From positions 1 through 13,029 of the forward strand of contig JACMMM010000047.1 in NCBI GenBank assembly GCA_014379065.1: a stretch of DNA of 13,029 bases, read 5' to 3'. A model generated the notes under the pieces. That model was not told the DNA's origin, did no database searches, and saw only the letters and a program-made list of their open reading frames with translations. Source of the stretch: Saprospiraceae bacterium. Its GTDB lineage: Bacteria; Bacteroidota; Bacteroidia; Chitinophagales; Saprospiraceae. This document shows, in pieces, positions 1-7,800 of this stretch (position 1 is its first letter; each line of letters starts with the position of its first letter). A program made the position numbers and the translations under genes.

Positions 1-33
1 AATTCGTGAAAATTCGTGTAATTAGTGGCAAAA
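1..33. repeat. Short degenerate direct repeats (AATTCGTG units)
   Basis: Three 9-bp units follow one another: AATTCGTGA (1-9), AATTCGTGT (11-19) and AATTAGTGG (20-28), then CAAAA. From memory, AATTCGTG-type strings recur between genes in Bacteroidota; I could not search to confirm that. The element is cut by the window edge, so its full length is unknown. It lies about 40 bp upstream of the first gene and may be only an intergenic relic. Confidence 0.45.
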
Positions 34-69
34 AAATTAGCGGCTAAGTAGTTACAAAATATCCGCAAT

Positions 70-537
70 ATGGGATTAATAAAGCCAATCGGCTCACTGG
101 AGCGCGGCATTAGCAAAGAAGAACTGGTCGCATTGGGCGAAACGGACGCTCAGGAAGTCATTGGGAACGACCAATATGACCTGCTGAAAGTGTACGTCGA
201 GATGAAACGCTACGAGTTGTATTTCAAAACGGTGATGGACAAAATCCGCGAAGCAGCGCTCGTGGTGGCGCAAGAGACGGGGATGAAGTCATTCAACTAT
301 GCTGATGCGCAAGTGTCTAACATCCAGCGTTCGGTTTTCAAATTCGACAGAGATCCGACCTGGTGCAGGTTGCACGATGAGTTTGATTTCCTCAAAGGAA
401 GAATTAAACTACACGAGGAAACGCTCAAAAAAATTGAGGGAGAAAAAGCAAGTTATATAGATGAAGAAACAGGTGAACTCATCGAGCTCATCGCCCCGAC
501 CCAAGAGGTGGTGGAAACCATTATGGTAAAACTTTAA
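70..537 (+). CDS. Hypothetical small helical protein, 155 aa
   Basis: I do not recognise this family. The protein has no signal peptide or membrane segment, so it is probably cytoplasmic. It is rich in charged residues and reads as mostly alpha-helical: residues about 35-75 form a long amphipathic stretch, and about 100-127 look like a second helix or short coiled coil with E/K spacing. Gene-like composition and the absence of any better frame on either strand support it as real. Its length and charge resemble small accessory proteins of prophages or plasmids, but no neighbouring phage gene supports that. The ATG is the first in frame after a non-coding leader; only a weak ribosome site is visible, as is normal in Bacteroidota. 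Its TAA overlaps the stop of the opposing gene inside TTAA (534-537), so no separate terminator fits between them. A T-tailed hairpin at 759-777 is the nearest candidate transcript end. Confidence 0.6.
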   Translation: MGLIKPIGSLERGISKEELVALGETDAQEVIGNDQYDLLKVYVEMKRYELYFKTVMDKIREAALVVAQETGMKSFNYADAQVSNIQRSVFKFDRDPTWCRLHDEFDFLKGRIKLHEETLKKIEGEKASYIDEETGELIELIAPTQEVVETIMVKL

Positions 538-833
538 GTTCGGTCGTATTCACCTTTGAAACAGTAGTAACCAAAAAGCCCAAGCCCGAACATGATGGGC
601 GTAAAAATGGGGATGATGGTGTACCAAAAAATACGGGTATCGAGGGCAGGGTTTTTGCCGAATTCTACGGCGGCCTGGTGAACCATGAGGTACACGCCAA
701 AGGCGGCCAAGGCCATCCAGATAATGCCGGCGTATCGTTTTAGTGTTACCAAAATGTCACCGCTACGCGGTTTTTTTAAAGTTATCATATTAGTGTACCA
801 TTTGTGTAATCTCTTGCCTGTAGCATTTGCCAT
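534..833 (-). CDS. Small two-helix membrane protein downstream of MFS transporter (DUF6814-like)
   Basis: The frame encodes 99 residues with two predicted membrane helices, about 36-56 and about 70-92, and ends in a short polar tail containing FKGEYDRT. A tiny two-helix protein ending in a G-Y-Y-x-x-K-G-E-Y-like tail, directly after an MFS gene, fits what I recall as DUF6814, a Bacteroidota transporter-associated family; this match is from memory. It begins 9 bp after the MFS stop, so the two are almost certainly co-transcribed, and it may help fold or stabilise that transporter (inference). The ATG at 833 is preceded by GGAAAG. Recalled relatives start close to the first helix, so residues 1 to about 28 look extra. 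That stretch contains a hairpin repeat (see 741-807). A TTG at 752 (residue 28), preceded by GGTGA, is an alternative start. Confidence 0.7.
   Translation of the reverse strand: MANATGKRLHKWYTNMITLKKPRSGDILVTLKRYAGIIWMALAAFGVYLMVHQAAVEFGKNPALDTRIFWYTIIPIFTPIMFGLGLFGYYCFKGEYDRT
741..807. repeat. REP-like hairpin element inside the 5' end of the small membrane gene
   Basis: The core is a perfect 5-bp stem, ACCGC (759-763) and GCGGT (767-771), with loop TAC. It is flanked by TAGTGTTACCAAAATGT (741-757) and the related TAGTGTACCATTTGTGT (791-807). This resembles short dispersed palindromic elements I recall from Bacteroidota intergenic regions, where a CG-rich hairpin sits next to T- and A-runs. 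Family membership is from memory; the hairpin and the imperfect flanking repeat are seen directly. Confidence 0.4.
759..777 (+). terminator. Possible intrinsic terminator on the + strand
   Basis: Read on the + strand, stem ACCGC-TAC-GCGGT is followed at once by seven T residues (771-777), the form of a Rho-independent terminator. The stem is short. It lies about 220 bp downstream of the 70-537 gene and antisense to the small membrane gene, so it could stop read-through from the left-hand gene. It does not work as a terminator in the minus orientation, because no T-run directly follows the stem there. Confidence 0.3.
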
Positions 834-842
834 CTTTCCAAT

Positions 843-2399
843 TCAATCCGAAACATCCGGATCCCGCTTATTTGGCAAATAAAAGAACCCAATCACAAAA
901 CACACTGCCGCAATAATTATCGGATACCACAAGCCTACAAATGGGTCGCCAGCAGGATTTTCCGCTGTTTTAGAAACGTCAAAAAGTCGTGTAGCAATCA
1001 ACGGCGTAAGTCCGCCAAAAATACCATTGCCAATGTGGTAAGGCAGCGACATGGAAGTATAGCGGATGCGTGTCGGAAACAACTCTACCAAGAACGCCGC
1101 AATGGGGCCATACACCATCGTGACGTAGAGGATTTGGAGGAAAACGAGGAACGTCATGATCCAAAAACGTGGGAAAAGCGTCCATCCGCCTAACCAAACT
1201 GTACGGCTTGATTCCATTTTGGAGGGGAGCGTTTTATCCTTGAAAACAGTTCTCTTCGCAGTTGTTTTTACCGTTAATCCCTGATATTCAATTGCGGTAA
1301 CAGCAATAAAAAGACTATCGCCATTTTCCAATCTTTGACCAGTTTCATGAGGTGTTCGATCTCCAAACAACCACTTGTTATGGAGATGGGATGGAAGGTG
1401 TGTTAAGCCAAACATTCCCTGATAAATCGGCCGGTAAGTCAGAACTGCCAACAGCATTCCTGCCAACATAATCCACTTGCGCCCGATTTTGTCAGAAAGC
1501 CAACCGAACAGGATAAAAAAAGGTGTTGCAGCTATAATCGCGATGCAAATAATATAACGTGTTTGCTCAAATTCTACACCGCAGGTCCGCTCGATAAAAG
1601 TCTGCGCATAAAACTGCCCGGTGTACCATACCACGCCCTGGCCCATGACCGCGCCAAAAAGTGCGAGCAATACCAGTTTCAGGTTGGGCTTTTTGGCAAA
1701 GGATTCTTTCAAGGGATTTCTGGAAATATTACCCTCTCGCTTGATTTTCGAGAACATGGGAGATTCCGCCATTTTCAGTCGTATGTACACAGAGACAAGG
1801 ACTAAAACGATGGAAGCCCAAAACGGCACCCGCCAACCCCAATCGTTGAACACGGTATCACCCAAGGTTTTTTTGGCCGTCAGAATAACGGCCAAAGAGA
1901 GGAACAATCCCAAAGTTGCCGTCGTCTGAATAAAGGAGGTGTAATAACCACGGCGATTGGAAGGAGCGTGTTCCGCCACGTATGTAGCCGCGCCGCCGTA
2001 TTCGCCGCCCAAGGCAAGTCCCTGGATAAGACGCAAAGCGAGAATGATACACGGCGCAGCGAAGCCGATTTCCTTGTACGTCGGCACAAAGCCAATGGCA
2101 AAAGTGGAAACGCCCATCAGCAACAAGGTGACCAAGAACGTGTACTTGCGGCCCACTATGTCGCCCAGACGGCCAAAGACCAGCGCTCCAAACGGTCGCA
2201 CCACAAAGCCTGCCGCAAAAGTGGCCAAAGCCGCCAGAAAAGCCGCTGTAGGATTCTCAGATGGAAAAAACTGCACAGCAATGATGGGCGCCAGCGCACC
2301 GTAAATATAAAAATCGTACCACTCGATCAGGGTGCCGAGTGAACTGGCGAAGATTACTTTCATCAACTCCCAGCCCGATTTTTGGTCGTTTTTATTCAT
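843..2399 (-). CDS. MFS transporter, metabolite:H+ symporter (MHS, ProP/KgtP-like) family
   Basis: This 518-residue inner-membrane protein has about 12 predicted helices. Hallmarks of the MHS branch (TC 2.A.1.6) are present: the TM1 motif EWYDFYIYG (26-34), loop 2-3 motif GRLGDIVGRK (76-85), the TM4 motif RLIQGLALGGEYGG (123-136), the loop 8-9 copy GWLSDKIGRK (299-308), and VELFPTRIRYT (438-448). Family members import solutes such as proline/betaine, alpha-ketoglutarate, citrate or shikimate with protons; the substrate cannot be read from the sequence. It is longer than typical family members (about 430-450 aa) because of a polar stretch of about 80 residues (about 329-408) between predicted TM9 and TM10. 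The ATG at 2399 is the first in frame before the conserved core, with a weak ribosome site. The gene lies 62 bp after the LRR gene, with no TAnnTTTG element or good hairpin between, so read-through is possible. The small membrane protein gene follows 9 bp later. Confidence 0.9.
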   Translation of the reverse strand: MNKNDQKSGWELMKVIFASSLGTLIEWYDFYIYGALAPIIAVQFFPSENPTAAFLAALATFAAGFVVRPFGALVFGRLGDIVGRKYTFLVTLLLMGVSTFAIGFVPTYKEIGFAAPCIILALRLIQGLALGGEYGGAATYVAEHAPSNRRGYYTSFIQTTATLGLFLSLAVILTAKKTLGDTVFNDWGWRVPFWASIVLVLVSVYIRLKMAESPMFSKIKREGNISRNPLKESFAKKPNLKLVLLALFGAVMGQGVVWYTGQFYAQTFIERTCGVEFEQTRYIICIAIIAATPFFILFGWLSDKIGRKWIMLAGMLLAVLTYRPIYQGMFGLTHLPSHLHNKWLFGDRTPHETGQRLENGDSLFIAVTAIEYQGLTVKTTAKRTVFKDKTLPSKMESSRTVWLGGWTLFPRFWIMTFLVFLQILYVTMVYGPIAAFLVELFPTRIRYTSMSLPYHIGNGIFGGLTPLIATRLFDVSKTAENPAGDPFVGLWYPIIIAAVCFVIGFFYLPNKRDPDVSD

Positions 2400-2461
2400 T
2401 GCAGAATCAGAATTTGTGGATTAAAGCGCGTTGTGTCACGACGGATAAAGACGGCTTTTTC

Positions 2462-4711
2462 TCAACGCAGCAGCAGTACTTTTCTCACCCCTACCCCTTT
2501 GGAAGCCCGTACGCTCAGCCAGTAAACCCCAGACGGAATGGAAGGTAGCAGGTCTACCCGGATTTTTTGCTCGTTTTTCAGGAACTGTTGTTGCCACACT
2601 GCTATGCCATTGCTGCCCCAAAGTACTGCATCTCCCTCGCCACAGTCCTCTGGTATAACAAGGGTGAATCCCTCCTGTGTTGGGTTGGGGAATAGGGCAA
2701 ATTCCAGTCCGCCTTGATCGGGCGACACATTGCCAATGGTTAGAGTGTCGCACCATCCTTTGATGTGCGGCTTGGTATCGCATGGGAAGGGATTGCCCGA
2801 TATATAGTTGGCCCCCAGGATCTGGCCGGTTTTGAAGAGCGGGCACAGGGCGGAGCAATCTGTAAGGTTCAGGTTGTCTCGAAGAAAGATCTCATCGCCA
2901 ATGTATTGTAATTGTTCCAGCCCGTGCAAGTTGCTGAGCGCGGGGTTTTTTTGGACAATCAGGTCGCCTTTTTTTAAGGCTTGTAGTCCAGAAAGGGCTG
3001 ACAGGTCACTTAACAGCGGGTTGTTTAGCGCTGCAACTTCATAATAGAGGCTTATTGTGTTGGGTGGCAATACGGGCACAGCCGTAATTGAATCATTATA
3101 GCCCAAGCTAAACGCCGAGAGGAGCATACCCTGATCTGAAAGTCCTACAATATCTATTTGCCTGGTGCATCCAAAAATCGAAAGCCCCCCCAAAGTATCC
3201 AAGTGCTTAAATAAATTGATTCTTTGAAGGTTGATGTTCTCGTTAAAAAATATCGAGGTGTGGGCTTTTACAGCAAACGTATCAAAAAAGACTTCTTCCA
3301 GTTTGGGACAATTATTTATCCCTATCCCTCCTATATTGGGAAAGTTAACGCCAAGGGTAGTTTTATACTTTGGGAGTTTTAAATGAAGATTAATTAGGGA
3401 CGAATCTTTTTCAAAAATTATTGAAGGCCCTCCATTTCCTGACCCAGTGATGTAGCGCAAGTATATCAGATTTTCAAAGGGCGCTACCTCTTCCAAACGA
3501 TCATTATCCTTGACTTCAATGCATCCCGTTATGTACAGTGAATGGAATCCATCAAGTCGGGTCAACCCATCACAACTATCTATGGCGATGCAGCCACCAA
3601 CGGAGCGGAGGTTTGCCAATCCTTCCAAGCTGGTGAGTGAGTCGTTATCTGAAATAAAAATCTCTCCCAATATACTGTCTAAATTGATCAGCCCGTCCAA
3701 ATTTTGAAGGCTTGCATTACGGCGAATGTTGACATCGCTGCCCAGCCAAAGGGAAGGCAACTCTACCCCTCTCAAACGAGGGTTGTCGTTGATGTTCAAC
3801 CTCGAAGATGCATATTCCATCCCCGAAAGCCCTGCCACCGAGCGCAAGTTTTCGTTGTCGAGAATATCAAGGACCAGGGCCTTTTTGAACCCGCCCATGC
3901 CCGTGAGATATTCGAGCGCATCGCAGTCAATTATCAAGATGTTCCCGGTGCCAATCACCCCAAGCGGGAGAGTTTGGGCATGGGCGAGCGCTTCCACAGA
4001 GCGCAGTTGGGCATTGTGCTCCAAGGCAAAATCTTTGATATGGGTCAACTGCTCCAGCCCATGAAGGCTTTCGAGCGAGTCGCAGTTTTGAATCCAAAGG
4101 GCAGATGTCGAACGGAGGCTGTCGAGGCCACTGAGATCGCGCAGACTTTTGTTTTGCTTGATCCAAAGTAGGAAGCTCTCTGTGATACCGCGCAGGCCGT
4201 GCAAGTCGCGCAGGCGCGGGTTGCCTTCAATCATGATGTGGTCATAATACCCATGAAGCGCATCCAAGCCATCTAAAGTCTCTAAAGAATCGTTGAAGCG
4301 TACTTCAAGTGTGCCGAAGGCATCCTGCGCCACATAGTGCAAGTTTTGCAGCCCATCGAGGTTTTTGAGCCGGTCGTTGTTCGTGATAGAGAAAAAAGGG
4401 TTTAGAACAGCCGCAGAGTCCAATTGCTCCAAACCGTGCAAGTTGCTGAGCAGCGGGTTGTTGCTGATGGCTAGATTGCCCCACACGACATGCAGCTTGC
4501 TGAGGGGCCCGAGGTCATGGATGTCCGAGAAATTTGGGTTTGAATTGCCAATAAAAAGGTTGCCAAATATTTCGCGCGCACCGCCGGTCAGTTGGACAAA
4601 AGTATCCACTGAAGCTTGGTCTTTGAGCCATACGTTGCCATTGTAAACCTGTGCAGTGGCTAAACAAGGGAGTATGAGGGCAAATGCGCCGAGCAATAAT
4701 TTTTTTATCAA
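2462..4711 (-). CDS. Secreted leucine-rich-repeat (receptor L-domain-like) protein with type IX sorting domain
   Basis: The protein has 749 residues. Residues 1-20 form a signal peptide: K-K, a Leu/Ala-rich core, then A-T-A before Q21. From about 45 to 660 come roughly 20 irregular leucine-rich units of about 22-25 residues, pattern L-x-x-L-x-G-L-x-x-L then L-x-I-x-x-N-x-x-L, for example LSNLHGLEQL, which occurs near both ends. They should fold into a curved beta-solenoid suited to binding a protein or glycan. A four-Cys segment near 635-660 looks like a C-terminal cap. Residues 673-749 are a type A type IX sorting domain, with FPNPTQEGF at its start and a basic C-terminus, so the product should be exported and surface-anchored or released. 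The start is TTG: no in-frame ATG precedes it, a stop lies eight codons upstream, and the next Met is far past the signal peptide. The ligand is unknown. It is divergent from the glycosidase-like gene at 4824. Confidence 0.88.
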   Translation of the reverse strand: MIKKLLLGAFALILPCLATAQVYNGNVWLKDQASVDTFVQLTGGAREIFGNLFIGNSNPNFSDIHDLGPLSKLHVVWGNLAISNNPLLSNLHGLEQLDSAAVLNPFFSITNNDRLKNLDGLQNLHYVAQDAFGTLEVRFNDSLETLDGLDALHGYYDHIMIEGNPRLRDLHGLRGITESFLLWIKQNKSLRDLSGLDSLRSTSALWIQNCDSLESLHGLEQLTHIKDFALEHNAQLRSVEALAHAQTLPLGVIGTGNILIIDCDALEYLTGMGGFKKALVLDILDNENLRSVAGLSGMEYASSRLNINDNPRLRGVELPSLWLGSDVNIRRNASLQNLDGLINLDSILGEIFISDNDSLTSLEGLANLRSVGGCIAIDSCDGLTRLDGFHSLYITGCIEVKDNDRLEEVAPFENLIYLRYITGSGNGGPSIIFEKDSSLINLHLKLPKYKTTLGVNFPNIGGIGINNCPKLEEVFFDTFAVKAHTSIFFNENINLQRINLFKHLDTLGGLSIFGCTRQIDIVGLSDQGMLLSAFSLGYNDSITAVPVLPPNTISLYYEVAALNNPLLSDLSALSGLQALKKGDLIVQKNPALSNLHGLEQLQYIGDEIFLRDNLNLTDCSALCPLFKTGQILGANYISGNPFPCDTKPHIKGWCDTLTIGNVSPDQGGLEFALFPNPTQEGFTLVIPEDCGEGDAVLWGSNGIAVWQQQFLKNEQKIRVDLLPSIPSGVYWLSVRASKGVGVRKVLLLR

Positions 4712-4725
4712 GGTTTGGATAATTG

Positions 4726-4755
4726 ATTGAAATTAGTTCTAATAACATACTTTTG
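4726..4755 (+). promoter_or_regulatory. Predicted Bacteroidota-type promoter of the glycosidase-like gene
   Basis: TACTTTTG (4748-4755) matches the -7 element TAnnTTTG exactly. ATTG (4726-4729) lies 18 bp upstream, at the -33 spacing known for the Bacteroidota primary sigma factor. Transcription would start near 4762, giving a leader of about 60 nt before the ATG at 4824. This also argues against the upstream TTG frame start at 4770. Confidence 0.45.
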
Positions 4756-4778
4756 AAATCCAAATCAGATTGCCAACA

Positions 4779-4808
4779 CAAACGTACCATAAACTTCTAA
4801 TTTTTCAA
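4779..4808 (-). promoter_or_regulatory. Predicted Bacteroidota-type promoter of the LRR gene
   Basis: On the minus strand TACGTTTG (4786-4779) matches TAnnTTTG exactly. TTGA (4808-4805) lies 18 bp before it. The expected transcription start is near 4772, giving a leader of about 60 nt before the TTG start at 4711. It faces the + strand promoter at 4726-4755, so the two transcribed regions would overlap by about 10 bp. Confidence 0.45.
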
Positions 4809-4823
4809 CCTAAGCGCCTTATT

Positions 4824-7800
4824 ATGATTAAAAAACCGATCCTCACCGCTTTGACCATTTTGGTCGCCACTTTAAGCGTTCCACAGGCCCTCCGTTCTCA
4901 GTCATCATGGACGGCTCCCACCATGGATCAGCTCGTATGCACCAATACGCTTGCCCACGACAACGTGTGGAACAAACTATCTCAGTTTGGCATGGTGCGC
5001 GACTACCATCAATGGGCCTTGGACCTTGGCTATTCCAATACTACGGACTACCGTTGTGCCTTTGATCCGGCAGGAAACAAACTCAAATGGACACCCAGCT
5101 ACGATGGGGTGCGCAATTACAATTTTGCCGATTATTATAGTGCAATCGGAGGACGCGGCGTACCTGCCTTGATGAACATCGCCCCTGAAATGCGAGGCTG
5201 GATTAATTACCCAGCAGGTCAGGTAAATCTCCTGGAGCAAAAACCCTTCTGTGGTCAAGGTCAGAATCCAAATGGCAATGGTTCGCCCTGTTATTTTGGT
5301 GGAGCGTGCCAAGCGCCACCATTTAGTTACCCAAATACTGCCAACCCGACTGATTTTCTGGAATACAGCCGTTGGGTTTCGCTCTTCGCTTATAAATTCG
5401 GAAGCCCCATCAACCCAAGCCCAACCTTTGCGGCCAGTTTTTTTGATCCATACGTTACGACAGGCGAATCTTATGCCCTTGGGCTGCTTAGCCATATTGA
5501 AATCACCAACGAGCCAGACAAAAATTGGTGGGGCGGTGCCCCTCAAACCTATGACGAGCAAGACAATCAATACCAACACAACCCCTGGTTCTATAAGCCC
5601 GAACAATACGCGGCATTGCTGAGTGCAGCTTATGATGGGCATGCCAGTCAAAATAGCCCTTTACTAGGCATCAAGAACATTGCGCCCAAAATGAGGGTAG
5701 TGGCTGGGGGGCTCTCCGATTTCAGGGGTTTGTATTATGAAAAAATGTTCAATTGGTGTGTTTCAAATCGAGCCAATGCAACAAAAAAATTGCCTTTTGA
5801 TGTCCTCAATGTACACCATTACAGCACCCTTGGCAACCAGCCTCTAGCAGCTGTCTATAATAACCTCTTTGTCGTAAGTGACTTATTAAGCAATGGTGAC
5901 CCAAACAATGGGATCAGCCCAGAACACGACGCCTTAAAAGGAAAAATTGGTTCGTTTATATCAAGCGTGATAAATAACGACCCCACTTCCGAATTGGAAA
6001 ACAAGGATTTCTGGCTCTCCGAATTTGGTTACGACACCCACGACGACGCTGGCAATTCCTTTGTAGATGTGCCTGACTTGAGCATCCCTTCAGACCCAGA
6101 CTGTGAGGATGCCGACCGCCAAAAGGTGCAAGCCCAGTGGCTCACCCGTTCCTTTCTGGAGATTTCTGCGGCTAAATCAAGTGCAGAAACAGGCGAAAAG
6201 GGTATAGATCGCGCCATGCAGTTTACCCTGAGCGACGACCCTACGCCCGGCGCCACCGAGCAGTTTTCGCACTCCGGGCTGCTGCATGCGGGGCTTTCGC
6301 CAAAAAGGTCTTGGTATTATGTAATGACCCTTAAAAATGTGCTTTCGGGGCATCGGTTCAAAGATGAAGGCATCGGCGTAGGTATTATGGGGCTGCCTGC
6401 AGGCGAGTCGGCAAATCTGTATAAATACGAAAGTAGTGGCAACGCCAATGAGCATATTTTTGTAATATGGAGTCCCACCGCGTTATGCAAACATTTTGAG
6501 GTAGACCTCGACTTTAGTAGCTACCTTCAAAGCAATTCCTTATCTTCAGCCACCTTTGTCCACATTGTAGACCTAGACGAAAATGGCAGATGGGAGCTGG
6601 TGCCAAGCGACAAGATCGTTGGCAAAAAGATATTGGATGTACCCGTGTCGGAGACACCGCTGTTCATTATCGTGAACAAAAGTCTGCCAGACCCGGTGTA
6701 CAACATGGAAATCAAGAACCTGCATACCGAGCCATTCTGCTGCAACGGGGTAAGCCTGCATTGGCAAGTGCAACCGGGGACTTTTCATAACAGCTACAAA
6801 ATATACTATGCACGCGAATCCGAATTGGACGCCATTAACGGCCAAACTTGTGGCAGTGCGCCGAACATTTTGCCGCGCTATCGCTTCAACTTAAGCAGCC
6901 TCCATACGGCAGAAGAGCATCATCCAGGTGGCCAGCGCTATGCAGTCGTAACGGGGCTGCCCGATTTGCCCAATGGAGAGAAGTATATATTTTTTGTTAT
7001 CCCAGAGCGCGTTGTGAATGGCGGGTATCTTTTGCCAAGCGACCTTTCCTTATGCATGTATCAAACGCCCGGCGCACCCGGCTGCATGGGCAATCAGCCT
7101 GGTTGTGTGCTCGATGTAGCGGCTGGGGCTATCGGTCTGCCGGCAGGAGGTTGCGGACAAGCTCCAACGAATTGCCCGCCAACGAACATATTGCCAGCAT
7201 TTAGCGAGCAGATCCCAATCCTCTTAAGTGCTGATAATGTAACGAATCAATGTGCCCAAATTGCCCCTTCAACGGTATATGACTATTGTGACTTTGGATG
7301 GTTTTGCTGGATAGACGACTATAACACCATCCCGCCGCCAACTCCCGCAAGCTATAACGGTGTCAACCAATTTACGGTAAACTTTCAAGTACCAAAAGAT
7401 TTAGATGCTATACATATTTTCCACTATTCAGGCACAGGCGATCTGGTGGTGGAATACCAAGATGTCTGCTGTGCATTTTGGCAACCCCTTACCATTGTCA
7501 GTTTTCGGGAGGACTTTCAAACCTGGTACACACTCACAAAAAATTTAAATAAGAGCCTGACCAAAATTAGGTTCAAAAAGATGAAAAATGCGAGCGGGTT
7601 GAACCTCAGCCGCATCTTTTTCTGTGGAAAAGATGGGCCTCCATGCCAGGTTGGCGACCCAGATCTCAACGGGCCAACAGGGGGCGATGGCTATACTCGC
7701 CAGCCAGAGCCATCAGATCCTGGAACACCCTTTACAGAAACTGCTGATTATTATAGCGTAAACCTTCGTTGGGACGCAGCCAAAGAATTCCGTAATTCCG

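Noticed and set aside
2447..2458. AAAGACGGCTTT as a terminator between the LRR and MFS genes
   Set aside because: The stem is only 4 bp of mostly A-T, and no T-run follows in the minus direction.
2436..2858. Minus-strand frame of 140 codons
   Set aside because: It overlaps the 3' end of the LRR gene in another frame, across the type IX sorting domain, and encodes Arg/Trp/Pro-rich sequence typical of a shadow.
2462..4711. DNA-level repeats such as the two LSNLHGLEQL-coding stretches as a recombination repeat
   Set aside because: They are explained by recurrence of the leucine-rich unit in the protein.
4770..4823. TTG start upstream of the glycosidase-like gene
   Set aside because: It would put 18 polar residues before a clear signal peptide, and the start lies too close to the predicted transcription start near 4762.
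4977..5651. Open frame of 224 codons on the minus strand
   Set aside because: It is antisense to the glycosidase domain, whose catalytic motifs and signal peptide are clear. Its product has no recognisable domain and low-complexity hydrophobic runs.
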